A stretch of 11,692 nt of DNA from Hyphomicrobiales bacterium (GCA_025356765.1 JANXRO010000234.1:1-11692), one strand, 5' to 3'; positions 1 through 8,534 are shown, counted from the first letter of the stretch. Translations and numbers: made by a program. Notes: generated from the sequence alone by a model not told the origin.

Positions 1-1
1 T

Positions 2-382
2 GTTTCGGTAGCAAAATCAGCCAAGATTTTAGCGCTTTTGCAAAACTGTAAAATCTATCTGTCCACACCAAACCTCGATCAAATCGAAGCCTTAACAGGA
101 ACGCGGCAGCCCGAAGCAGCGGCCAAATTTCTGCATGCAAAAGGCCTTCTCAACATCGTCATTCACGCAGGCCAACACGGCGCATTTGTTTCAGATGGCC
201 AAAACTTCAGCCACATTCCCGCCCAAGCCAAAACCATTGTTGAGGTGACCGGAGCAGGCGATGCAGCAACCGCCGGTCTGGTGTTTGGTTTGGCTCAAAA
301 CATGCCGCTGGCCAAAGCCGCTGAACTTGGGCAAACCATGGCCGCAAAAGTAATTGCGTCTGAACTTTCAACACTGGAATAA
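2..382 (+). CDS. PfkB-family sugar kinase, 3' part (likely pseudouridine kinase)
   Basis: Only the last 126 residues are inside the window; the frame is open from base 2, so the gene begins upstream. The visible part has a Ser-Thr-Pro-Asn-Leu-Asp-Gln stretch near the start, typical of the PfkB region before the ATP site. It also has the C-terminal PfkB signature Thr-Gly-Ala-Gly-Asp-Ala (codons about 248-265), whose Asp at 260-262 is the expected catalytic base for phosphoryl transfer from ATP. The family assignment is clear from this motif. The substrate is inferred: psuG starts one base after this stop codon, and in known pseudouridine catabolism PsuK phosphorylates pseudouridine for PsuG to cleave. 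A different nucleoside or sugar substrate cannot be excluded because the substrate-binding N-terminal half is missing. It is cytoplasmic. Confidence 0.85.
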   Translation, partial: VSVAKSAKILALLQNCKIYLSTPNLDQIEALTGTRQPEAAAKFLHAKGLLNIVIHAGQHGAFVSDGQNFSHIPAQAKTIVEVTGAGDAATAGLVFGLAQNMPLAKAAELGQTMAAKVIASELSTLE

Positions 383-383
383 T

Positions 384-1286
384 ATGCTGATATTTTCTGT
401 CGCCGTAAAATCTGCCTTAGCCAAGAGCCAACCCATCGTGGCTTTGGAATCAACCATCATCGCCCATGGCATGCCGTTTCCACAAAATTTTGAAATGGCA
501 AAAAAGGTTGAATCGATCATTGAGCAGAATGGCGCAACGCCCGCCACAATCGCGATCATTGATGGCCAGCTGCGGGTGGGATTATCGCACTCCGAACTTG
601 AACTTTTCGCGAAATCTGGCCCGCAGATTATGAAAGTATCAACGCGTGATCTACCTTTTGTGGTTTCCCAAAAACTGAACGGCGCAACCACAGTGGCCTC
701 CACCATGCGCATTGCGGCCATGGCCAAAATTGCGGTTTTTGCAACAGGCGGAATGGGTGGCGTCCATCGTGGCGCCGAAACAAGTTTTGATGTTTCAGCA
801 GACTTGCCTGAATTTGCCAGATCCAATGTGGCGGTGGTGACAGCAGGTGCAAAAGCCATTTTAGATTTATCTTTAACGTTGGAAACCCTTGAAACTTTGG
901 GCGTGCCCGTTGTGGGGTTTGGCACAAATGATTTTCCGGCGTTTTATTCTCGTGTTTCTGGTTTGAAAACGCCGATGCAATGCAACAGTGCTCAAGAAGT
1001 TGCAGCAATGATGAAAGCCAAGTGGGAAATGAATTTGCAAGGCGGGTTAGTCATCGCCAATCCAATTCCGCAAGCCTTCGAAATTCCATCTGCTGAAATT
1101 GCACCTGTTATTGAAAAGGCCATTTTGGAGGCAAAACGCCAAAACATTGCTGGCAAAAATGTAACGCCATTTTTGTTGCAACATTTAGCCAAGGTAACAG
1201 CCGGAAGATCTTTAACAGCCAATATCGCTCTGGTCGAAAACAACGCGGTGGTTGCCGCCAAAATAGCGGTCGCTTATAGCCAATAA
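384..1286 (+). CDS. psuG: pseudouridine-5'-phosphate glycosidase
   Basis: This 300-residue enzyme reversibly cleaves the C-C glycosidic bond of pseudouridine 5'-phosphate to uracil and ribose 5-phosphate. Family residues known from E. coli PsuG line up with a constant offset of 9: Glu22 (E. coli Glu31) in ALESTIIAHG, Asp140 (metal ligand Asp149), Lys157 (the Schiff-base Lys166) in TAGAKAILDL, and Asn280 (Asn289) in TANIALVENN. The glycine-rich FATGGMGGVHRGAE block is also present. Length is near the 312 residues of the E. coli protein. I chose ATG at 384 over an in-frame TTG at 354 because 384 fits the family N-terminus and lies one base after the kinase stop (TAA-T-ATG), which suggests translational coupling. 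The 3' end overlaps the convergent TSUP gene by 13 bases. All catalytic residues I can check are present, so it should be active. Confidence 0.95.
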   Translation: MLIFSVAVKSALAKSQPIVALESTIIAHGMPFPQNFEMAKKVESIIEQNGATPATIAIIDGQLRVGLSHSELELFAKSGPQIMKVSTRDLPFVVSQKLNGATTVASTMRIAAMAKIAVFATGGMGGVHRGAETSFDVSADLPEFARSNVAVVTAGAKAILDLSLTLETLETLGVPVVGFGTNDFPAFYSRVSGLKTPMQCNSAQEVAAMMKAKWEMNLQGGLVIANPIPQAFEIPSAEIAPVIEKAILEAKRQNIAGKNVTPFLLQHLAKVTAGRSLTANIALVENNAVVAAKIAVAYSQ

Positions 1287-2035
1287 CGATAAACGTAAAT
1301 TCCAGTCATCAAAACGCCCGCACAAATAATCAGTGTACGGACGATGTTTGGGTCAATCGATTTGGTCAATTGAATTCCCAATGCGCCGCCAATCACAGTT
1401 CCAATCATCATTACCAAAGTGTGAGACCAATCGATCAACCCAAACCACTGGAAAAAAAATATGGCCGTTGCATTGGCTAAAAACGCAAACAGGTTTTTCA
1501 AGGCGTTTAATGTGCGCAGTTCTAAACTGCTTGTGGCGCTCAGCACCGAAAGAATGATAACGCCCGCACCTGCGCCAAAATATCCGGCATAAATCGCCAC
1601 AGGCAACAATAACACTTGCCTCAGCTTTGCATGATCAGAGCCGCCACCCAATAAGCCGCTAAGATATTTCTGGATCGATTTTGAAAAAGCAAACAACAAT
1701 GTTGCAATGCCAATCAAGGCGGGCACAGAATTCGTGAAAGTTTTTTCCGGCGTAACCAAAAGCAACCAAGCGCCCAATGCTCCACCGATTACCGCCACCA
1801 ACAACGTGAGCCGGAACGCTTTATCATTATGCGGTAATTTTTGCAGATCACTTAAAAAGCCAACGCCATTGCTTGATGTAACAGCCATGGCATTTGAGGC
1901 ATTGGCCACAATTGGAGGCAACCCCGCAAAGAGCAGAGCGGGAAATGTAAACAATGACGCCCCACCCGCCATGGAATTGGCCAGCCCTCCTAAAATGCCT
2001 GCGCAAATCATTAAGATAGCTGTATAAAAATTCAT
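1274..2035 (-). CDS. TSUP/TauE-SafE family membrane transporter
   Basis: This is a 253-residue, very hydrophobic inner-membrane protein with about seven or eight predicted membrane segments. It shows the internal duplication of the TSUP (TauE/SafE) family. The first repeat begins with GILGGLANSMAGGASLFTFP around residues 13-32 and the second with AGYFGAGAGVIILS around residues 150-163. Family members export sulfite, sulfoacetate or other small organosulfur anions, but the substrate here cannot be read from sequence and no sulfur gene is nearby. ATG at 2035 is preferred over an in-frame TTG at 2050: a purine-rich GGCGGAA sits just upstream of the ATG, and the shorter form starts at the first membrane helix. 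It is divergent from the DedA-like gene across 93 bases and convergent with psuG, so it is probably a single-gene unit. Confidence 0.88.
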   Translation of the reverse strand: MNFYTAILMICAGILGGLANSMAGGASLFTFPALLFAGLPPIVANASNAMAVTSSNGVGFLSDLQKLPHNDKAFRLTLLVAVIGGALGAWLLLVTPEKTFTNSVPALIGIATLLFAFSKSIQKYLSGLLGGGSDHAKLRQVLLLPVAIYAGYFGAGAGVIILSVLSATSSLELRTLNALKNLFAFLANATAIFFFQWFGLIDWSHTLVMMIGTVIGGALGIQLTKSIDPNIVRTLIICAGVLMTGIYVYRYWL

Positions 2036-2128
2036 GTGTTCCGCCTTCAAACAATCATAGTAATAACAATTGAGATAACCTACCTATAACGACAGCCCGC
2101 AAATAAAGAAAAGTAACAAAGTTTCCAT

Positions 2129-4129
2129 ATGGATCAAATCCAACCTTATCTTGATTATTTCGGCAACCACCCGAACTGGGCCATCGCCGTTGTGTTTTTA
2201 ATTGCAATGGGCGAAGCTTTGTTGGTTATCGGCCTGTTTGTGCCATCAACAGCCGTGCTGATTGGGGCAGGGGCTTTGGTTGGCACAGGCAAGCTTCCGT
2301 TTTGGCCGGTGATGATTGCAACGACAATTGGCTGTATCACGGGCGATCAATTGTCTTATTGGGCAGGCCGCATGTTTGGCGATCGGTTGCGCAATTTATG
2401 GCCTTTAAAAAACTATCCCCATCTTCTCGCCAAAGGTGAAGACTATGTAAAAAATCATGGCGGCGTTTCAATTGCACTGGGCCGCTTTGTGCCCGGCATT
2501 AAATCTGTGGTGCCCGGAATTGCCGGCATGTTCGGCATGGGGCAAATGTTTTTTTTGTCAATCAATGTTGTCTCTGGCATTGCGTGGGCAGCGCTGCATT
2601 TGTTGCCTGGCGTTGTCTTGGGCCAGGCCTTGGCATTGGCCGGTGAATTGAGCGGCCGGCTGTTGATCGTGTTGCTTGTCTTGCTCGCTGTCTTGGCTAT
2701 TGCAGGCTGGTTGATCAGGTTGATTGCGGCCAGCATCAGCCCCTATCGCAAAGCGGCGCAGGGCTATATTTCGCAATGGGCGAAGTCAAAATCTTCACCC
2801 GCGATGAAAAGATTCGGCGCTGTCATTGCGCCACAAAATCCGAATTCTGTGTTGCTCATTCTTCTGGTCGTGTTGGGCTTGGCGGCACTCGTGGCTTTGA
2901 TTGATTTGCTGTCGGGCTTGGTACTGAAACAAGCTGTTGGCAATTTTGATCATTCGCTGTTTAATTATTTCAGCGAGCTGCGCTCGGTTCCCGGCGATGA
3001 ATTGTTTGTGCGCATAACAATGCTGGGCGATGAACCCGTATTATTCGCAGTGGCTGCTGTTCCCATAATCTGGTTTTTGTTCAAACAAAATTGGCGCGCA
3101 GCCATCGCCACATTTGCCGCAGTGGCCGCCGCCAAGCTTATTTCGCTGGGCTTTAATTTCCAATTCAATTCAGGCGGCTTTGAAGCCGCCCGTCTTGGCT
3201 TTAAATTTCCAAGCAACCATGCCCTGATGTCTGGAACAGTTTTAGGTGTTCTTGGCGTTTTGGGCGCGCGTGGTATTGGTCGCTGGAGCCAAGCGCTTAT
3301 CGTTGCCAGTTGTGCCATGGTTGTCATCGCCATTTCTTTCTCAAGGCTTTATCTTGGGGTCAGTTGGTTCAGCGATATTGTGGGTGGCGTTTTAATTGCC
3401 AGCATCATTTCGGTTATTTATTCTGTTGCAATCGCCACAATACATATGAGGGGCTTCAAGCCGTTGGCGCTTTTGGCAACATCTATCGCAGTTTTGTTCA
3501 TTGCAGGCGGCATCAACATTCAAAACAATTTTGATAAAAAGGCCGAACGCTATCAACCCATCAACAAGATGGTAAGTTTCGGCCAATCAGATTATTTGGC
3601 AAGCGGGTGGAGCAAAGTTCCAGGCCAGCGCATCAACTTGGTGGGCACGGCATCAGAAGCTTTCGTCATCCAATGGGTGGGTTCATTATCAAGCTTGAAG
3701 GCTGCATTAGAGCGCGACCATTTTACCCTGTGGGATAAATGGAGTTGGCGCGATGCCTTGCCCTATATGAACCCCAACGCCGCATTGGCCGACGTGGCGC
3801 CAAGCCCTGCGGTGCATGAGGGTTTAAAAGCAAAACTGACGGGCACATTGTTTGATGAAATTCATAAGCCCAAGCGCATTGTGCTTCGTGCGTTTCAATC
3901 GAACGTTCGCGTGTTGTCTACAACCGCAGAACGCGTTTACCTGATTAACATTACGCTTGAGAATTTAAAACCAGATCTGGGCATGTTCGCTGTGCCCAGC
4001 AACGAGGCTATCAAGCCAGATGACATGGCGACGATTATCAAAACACTGACGGATGATCCGCAAATTGAAACTTTGGCCCGCAACATGTTGGCAGGCCAGC
4101 CTGTGCTGATTTTGAAGCCCAAATCTTAG
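2129..4129 (+). CDS. DedA (VTT) - PAP2 - LssY C-terminal fusion membrane protein
   Basis: This 666-residue multi-pass inner-membrane protein has three parts. Residues 1-200 form a DedA/VTT domain (GLFVPSTAVLIGAG at 35-48 and GRFVPGIKSVVPGIAG at 118-133), a family linked to lipid scrambling or flipping. Residues about 240-435 form a PAP2-like phosphatase domain. Residues about 475-666 form a soluble LssY C-terminal domain. The PAP2 signatures are degenerate. Motif 1 keeps Lys336 but lacks the Arg-Pro. Motif 2 reads PSNH (361-364) instead of PSGH. Motif 3 reads SRLYLGVSWFSD (405-416), with Ser412 where the nucleophilic His is expected. The protein may therefore bind a lipid phosphate without hydrolysing it. 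Families with this layout are thought to process membrane phospholipid or undecaprenyl phosphates, but the role here is unproven. ATG at 2129 has only a weak purine-rich upstream stretch. It is followed 77 bases later by the NDUFA12-like gene and is probably transcribed alone. Confidence 0.9.
   Translation: MDQIQPYLDYFGNHPNWAIAVVFLIAMGEALLVIGLFVPSTAVLIGAGALVGTGKLPFWPVMIATTIGCITGDQLSYWAGRMFGDRLRNLWPLKNYPHLLAKGEDYVKNHGGVSIALGRFVPGIKSVVPGIAGMFGMGQMFFLSINVVSGIAWAALHLLPGVVLGQALALAGELSGRLLIVLLVLLAVLAIAGWLIRLIAASISPYRKAAQGYISQWAKSKSSPAMKRFGAVIAPQNPNSVLLILLVVLGLAALVALIDLLSGLVLKQAVGNFDHSLFNYFSELRSVPGDELFVRITMLGDEPVLFAVAAVPIIWFLFKQNWRAAIATFAAVAAAKLISLGFNFQFNSGGFEAARLGFKFPSNHALMSGTVLGVLGVLGARGIGRWSQALIVASCAMVVIAISFSRLYLGVSWFSDIVGGVLIASIISVIYSVAIATIHMRGFKPLALLATSIAVLFIAGGINIQNNFDKKAERYQPINKMVSFGQSDYLASGWSKVPGQRINLVGTASEAFVIQWVGSLSSLKAALERDHFTLWDKWSWRDALPYMNPNAALADVAPSPAVHEGLKAKLTGTLFDEIHKPKRIVLRAFQSNVRVLSTTAERVYLINITLENLKPDLGMFAVPSNEAIKPDDMATIIKTLTDDPQIETLARNMLAGQPVLILKPKS
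3173..3190. repeat. perfect 8-bp inverted repeat inside the PAP2 coding region
   Basis: Arms GGCGGCTT and AAGCCGCC are separated by only two bases. The site codes for GGFEAA (residues 349-354), between the degenerate PAP2 motif 1 and motif 2. No T-run follows, so it is not a typical terminator. It may be chance in an Ala/Gly-rich coding stretch. Confidence 0.4.
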
Positions 4130-4206
4130 CTGGATTTTGGCAGAGCCTTCCGCCATATTCCGCCCAAATTCGAGACCTAGATTGAGTCACCTTAAAGAAG
4201 ATTGAC

Positions 4207-4605
4207 ATGCAGCTTTTGAAACAGTTTTTCACTTGGTGGAACGGCCAAACCTTGAATACGCGTTTTTACACATGGCGCAAAGGCACGTTTGTGGGCCAGG
4301 ATGAAATGGGCAACACATATTATAAAGCAAAGTCAGCAATCCCTGATTCCATTCCTGAACGTCGTTGGGTCATTTACAGGGGCTATTCTGAGGCATCTCA
4401 AGTTGGCCCGGGTTGGCACGGCTGGCTGCATCATCGTGTTGACGTGGCACCTTCGCAAGAAGCTTACGTGCCGCGTGAGTGGCAAATGCCGCACCAAGAA
4501 AATCTAACCGGTTCTGCTGGCGCATACCATCCACCAGGGTCCATCGCTGTTGGCGGAAAGCCGCAAGTGCGCACGCCAGATTATCAAGCATGGAAGCCTG
4601 AATGA
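4207..4605 (+). CDS. NADH:ubiquinone oxidoreductase subunit NDUFA12 family protein
   Basis: This 132-residue protein is the bacterial counterpart of mitochondrial complex I accessory subunit NDUFA12 (B17.2). That subunit sits on the matrix/cytoplasmic arm and supports assembly or stability of complex I. Diagnostic stretches are GTFVGQDEMGNTYYK (about residues 27-41), the ERRWVIYRGY block (about 50-59), a tryptophan-rich GPGWHGWLHH segment, and a Tyr-Val-Pro-Arg-Glu-Trp before the C-terminal PHQENLTGSAGAYHPPGS region. There is no signal peptide or membrane helix, so it is cytoplasmic. A purine-rich AAAGAAG lies just ahead of ATG 4207. Its stop overlaps the start of the MlaD-like gene (ATGA at 4602-4605). 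The nuo operon is not in view; in Alphaproteobacteria this gene is commonly separate from it. Family identity is secure. Confidence 0.94.
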   Translation: MQLLKQFFTWWNGQTLNTRFYTWRKGTFVGQDEMGNTYYKAKSAIPDSIPERRWVIYRGYSEASQVGPGWHGWLHHRVDVAPSQEAYVPREWQMPHQENLTGSAGAYHPPGSIAVGGKPQVRTPDYQAWKPE

Positions 4606-5102
4606 ACAGCACAAAACTTGAAACGCTGGTTGGCGCTATCGTTATTCTTGCAGCAATTGGCTTTTTTGTTTTTGCCGCCAAAGCATCGGGCTTTGGGGGC
4701 GGCATGGGCGGTTATCATGTGAGTGCCCAATTTGATAATGTTGATGGCGTGGCGGTTGGCTCTGATGTGCGCGTTGCCGGAATTAAAGTGGGAACCGTTG
4801 TGGGCCAACACTTAGACCCCAAATCTTATCAAGCGCAAATCGACATGGTGCTGCAACCGCAAATCCAACTGGCCGATGACACGTCAGCCAAAATTACATC
4901 AGAAGGTTTGTTGGGTTCAAAATTTGTCGCTTTAGAACCTGGTGGCGCTGATGGCAAACTGACAGAGGGCAGCGTTATTAGCTACACCCAAGGCTCTGTC
5001 GATATTTGGTCTTTGATCAGCCAAGCCATGTTCTCAAAATCTGGTTCATCACCGTCGCCAGCAACAAAGCCAGCTGATCCGGCCGTAACACCCAAACCAT
5101 GA
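4602..5102 (+). CDS. mlaD: MlaD-like MCE-domain phospholipid transport protein
   Basis: This 166-residue protein has one N-terminal membrane anchor (about residues 8-27) and one periplasmic MCE domain (about 36-113). It matches the MlaD subunit of the Mla phospholipid trafficking system between the inner and outer membrane. Recognisable family segments are VDGVAVGSDVRVAGIKVGTV (about 47-66) and TSEGLLGSKFVALEPGG (about 99-115). The C-terminus is a short Ser/Pro/Ala tail. MlaD normally forms a hexameric ring on the MlaFEB transporter, but mlaE and mlaF are not in the window, so this is a detached copy that must work with proteins encoded elsewhere. ATG 4602 overlaps the upstream stop (ATGA), with GGAAG about six bases before it, and the stop overlaps the next gene in the same way. 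Translational coupling of all three genes is likely. Confidence 0.88.
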   Translation: MNSTKLETLVGAIVILAAIGFFVFAAKASGFGGGMGGYHVSAQFDNVDGVAVGSDVRVAGIKVGTVVGQHLDPKSYQAQIDMVLQPQIQLADDTSAKITSEGLLGSKFVALEPGGADGKLTEGSVISYTQGSVDIWSLISQAMFSKSGSSPSPATKPADPAVTPKP

Positions 5103-5554
5103 AGCAAATAATCTGTGGGGGCGCATTGCTGTTGGTGCTGAATGGCACAGCCTTTGCGGAAGTTAAAACCAATCCAATCGCTTTGTTTGCAGGCCTTGAT
5201 AAGATCATGGGCCTAACAACAAATTTTGAAGCCAAGATTGGGGAAGAAAAAAAATTCGGCGGCCTTATTGTGAAAGCCGATGTATGTGACACGCGCCCAA
5301 TTACGGAAGACCCTAAAACTGTTGCCTTTGTCGAAGTTGATGAGCAGCTGACAGATGGTTCACGCAAGCGTATTTTTTCGGGTTGGATGTTTGCTGAAAG
5401 CCCCGGTTTGAATGCTGTTGAACATCCGCTTTATGATGTGTGGTTGACGGGGTGTCGGGATCCGAATGCACCGCCGCCGCCAGTTGAGGCCGCGCCAGAT
5501 CTTTCAACATTGCAAGACCAGATTGATAGTGGCGATAAGCCGCCGCCAGATTAA
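5099..5554 (+). CDS. DUF2155 domain-containing secreted protein
   Basis: This 151-residue protein begins with a signal peptide (hydrophobic stretch about 5-17, likely cleavage after Ala-Phe-Ala at residue 20). The body is a DUF2155 domain marked by the conserved block FSGWMFAESPGLNAVEHPLY (about 93-112) followed by DVWLTGC. Two mature-region cysteines, Cys63 and Cys119, could form a disulfide, since the protein should be periplasmic. The C-terminal 27 residues are proline-rich and acidic and look disordered. The function of the family is not known to me; it recurs in Alphaproteobacteria near NDUFA12 and aat, so it is probably conserved core. ATG 5099 overlaps the MlaD stop as ATGA. It ends 7 bases before the convergent aat stop. 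Confidence 0.88.
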   Translation: MKQIICGGALLLVLNGTAFAEVKTNPIALFAGLDKIMGLTTNFEAKIGEEKKFGGLIVKADVCDTRPITEDPKTVAFVEVDEQLTDGSRKRIFSGWMFAESPGLNAVEHPLYDVWLTGCRDPNAPPPPVEAAPDLSTLQDQIDSGDKPPPD

Positions 5555-5561
5555 TTCAGTT

Positions 5562-6208
5562 TTATGTTGATCGTGTTGCCCAAGATAAAACGGCCTCGGC
5601 ATCAGCATCTTGTGTAAAGGCGGCAAAATTTCCGGTGCCATCAAGGCCTTCTTCTAAAATTGGACGATAGTCTTCTTTCAGAATTGTATAGCAACCAAAC
5701 TGTTCAAGATGCGGGTTCAAAAATTGCGCATCAAGCAATTGAAACCCACCAAAATTCAATCGTGCCACCAAATGCACCAGTGCCACTTTGGAAGCGTCGT
5801 TTGCGCGTGAAAACATGCTTTCACCAAAAAAAACCGCACCGATACGCAAACCATAGAGGCCTCCTACCAACTGGTTATCTTTCCATGTTTCGACAGAATG
5901 ACAACACCCCATGGAATGAAGCTGGCCATAAAGTTTTAAGATGCGGTGGTTGATCCACGTCTCATCGCGATCATCAGTTTTTTCGGCACAACATTTCATC
6001 ACGGTTTCAAAACTCGTATCGATGCGAATTTCAAATCCGGCATGACGCACAGATTTGCGCAAAGACTTTGAAATGTGAAATTTATCGAGTGGAATAACAC
6101 CGCGTTCGTCAGGTTCCACCCAATAGAGTGCCGGATCATCGGCGCTTTCTGCCATCGGGAATATGCCTGCCGCATAAGCTTTCAACAAAACTTGCGGCGT
6201 TATCGAAT

Positions 6209-6212
<4 letters not shown>
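5562..6212 (-). CDS. aat: leucyl/phenylalanyl-tRNA--protein transferase
   Basis: This 216-residue cytoplasmic enzyme transfers Leu or Phe from charged tRNA to proteins with N-terminal Lys or Arg, marking them for ClpAP through ClpS (N-degron pathway). Family motifs in order are AYAAGIFPM (12-20), the YWVEPDERGVIPL block (30-42), TWINHRI (85-91), and GGLYGLRIGAVFFGESMFSR (117-136). LLDAQFLNPHL (159-169) follows, with Asp161 matching the catalytic Asp186 of E. coli Aat and Gln163 its neighbour Gln188. It is slightly shorter than the 234-residue E. coli form. ATG 6212 overlaps the accC stop as ATGA, so it is the last gene of the aroQ-accB-accC-aat unit. Confidence 0.96.
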
Positions 6213-7555
<1,343 letters not shown>

Positions 7556-7558
7556 GGT

Positions 7559-8050
7559 TTATTCAATCACCATCAACACTTCGCCAAATTCAACCGGCTG
7601 GGCGTTGTCGATCAACACTTTCACCAGCTTGCCAGATTTGGGCGCAGTGATCTGGTTCATGGTTTTCATCGCCTCAATGATCAATAAAGTCTGGCCTTGC
7701 TTCACGTTGGATCCAACGGCAGCGAACACCGGCGATTCTGGGGCAGGGCATAAATAAGCCGTGCCCACCATGGGAGATTTAAGTGGCGTTCCCGCAATTT
7801 CGGCAGCGGGTGCAGGAACGGCTGAAGCAGCAGCCATCGGCGCGCTTGGCGCTGCTTGGGCTGGAGCCGCGTGATGCACCACCGAAGCCGCCTGAATTTG
7901 GCGAGACACGCGAACACGTGCGCCCTTATGATCAAGCTCGATTTCAGACAGACCCGTCTCATTTAGAATTTCCGCCAATTTGCGGATCAGGCTCAACTCG
8001 CCTGATTCAGCTTTAACGGGGGCTGCGGAAGGTTTTTTCTTGGCAGGCAT
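7559..8050 (-). CDS. accB: acetyl-CoA carboxylase, biotin carboxyl carrier protein
   Basis: This 163-residue carrier holds the biotin that AccC carboxylates and the carboxyltransferase (AccA/AccD, not in the window) uses to make malonyl-CoA. The C-terminal biotinyl domain (about 87-163) contains EAMKTMNQI with the biotinylated Lys129, and includes the CPAPESP thumb-like segment around 101-107. The N-terminal helical segment (about 17-50, SLIRKLAEILNETGLSEIEL) is the family's AccC-contacting or dimerisation region. Between them lies a flexible Ala/Pro-rich linker (about 54-86). ATG 8050 shares one base with the aroQ stop (TAATG), and AGGAAAAG lies just upstream inside aroQ. Co-expression with accC directly downstream is expected. 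Confidence 0.96.
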   Translation of the reverse strand: MPAKKKPSAAPVKAESGELSLIRKLAEILNETGLSEIELDHKGARVRVSRQIQAASVVHHAAPAQAAPSAPMAAASAVPAPAAEIAGTPLKSPMVGTAYLCPAPESPVFAAVGSNVKQGQTLLIIEAMKTMNQITAPKSGKLVKVLIDNAQPVEFGEVLMVIE

Positions 8051-8499
8051 TATGCTTTTCCTGTGCTCTTCAAAATGCTGGAAAGGCCTTCCAGCGCTAA
8101 TTCATAACTTTTTGGCCCAAAGCCGCAAATCAATCCATGGGCCACGGGTGATATATAACTGTGATGGCGAAAACTCTCGCGTTTGTAAACATTGCTCAAA
8201 TGCACTTCAATCGTGGGCAGCCCCACGGCTTTGATAGCATCATGCAAAGCCACAGATGTATGCGTATACGCGCCTGCGTTAATCACAATGCCCAACGCAT
8301 GTTCACGCGCATGGTGAATGTGGTTGACCAGTTCACCCTCGATGTTGGTTTGCCTAAAATCAATATCAAACCCAAGCGTTTTGGCTTTGGCAGCACAGGC
8401 CTTTTCGATGGAAGCCAATGTGTCTGTGCCATAGATTTCGGGTTCGCGTGTGCCCAACAGGTTCAGATTGGGTCCGTTCAAAATATAAATCATTTTCAT
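8050..8499 (-). CDS. aroQ: 3-dehydroquinate dehydratase, type II
   Basis: This 149-residue cytoplasmic enzyme converts 3-dehydroquinate to 3-dehydroshikimate in aromatic amino acid synthesis. Type II hallmarks are NGPNLNLLGTREPEIYG (8-24) with Arg18 and the catalytic Tyr23 on the active-site lid, Asn74 and His80 in INAGAYTHTS, and His100 in EVHLSN, followed by a conserved SFRHHSYISPVA-type stretch. Type II enzymes are dodecamers of about 145-150 residues, so the length fits. The first ATG (8499) is used, although a second in-frame ATG lies six bases on. Neither has a Shine-Dalgarno, and a promoter-like element ends only six bases before the first ATG, suggesting a leaderless start. It is the first gene of the operon with accB, accC and aat. 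Confidence 0.96.
   Translation of the reverse strand: MKMIYILNGPNLNLLGTREPEIYGTDTLASIEKACAAKAKTLGFDIDFRQTNIEGELVNHIHHAREHALGIVINAGAYTHTSVALHDAIKAVGLPTIEVHLSNVYKRESFRHHSYISPVAHGLICGFGPKSYELALEGLSSILKSTGKA
8077..8095. repeat. 7-bp inverted repeat inside the 3' end of aroQ
   Basis: Arms GCTGGAA and TTCCAGC flank five bases (AGGCC). The hairpin lies within the last 15 codons of aroQ, shortly before the TAATG junction with accB. It has no following T-run on either strand, so it is not a canonical terminator. An effect on translation of the aroQ-accB junction is possible, and so is chance. Confidence 0.35.
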
Positions 8500-8505
8500 A
8501 AAGCC

Positions 8506-8534
8506 GTTATAGCTATGAGAAAGCCATTTGAAAA
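8506..8534 (-). promoter_or_regulatory. putative sigma70-type promoter of aroQ-accB-accC-aat
   Basis: Read on the minus strand, TTTTCA (8534-8529) is followed by a 17-base spacer and TATAAC (8511-8506). The -10 hexamer matches the consensus at five of six positions and the -35 at four. The aroQ ATG begins seven bases after the -10, where transcription would be expected to start. Inferred from spacing and hexamer match only. Confidence 0.35.

Noticed and set aside
354..383. TTG 354 as the psuG start
   Set aside because: It would overlap the kinase gene by 29 bases and add ten residues that do not fit the family N-terminus; ATG 384 is better.
368..925. Long open frame antisense to psuG
   Set aside because: Runs opposite a gene with all catalytic residues in place; its translation has no domain-like pattern and is explained by codon use on the other strand.
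2036..2128. Promoters in the divergent gap between the TSUP and DedA-like genes
   Set aside because: Several AT-rich hexamers exist (for example TATAAC at 2085-2090) but none has a -35 at proper spacing; both promoters may be here but I cannot place them.
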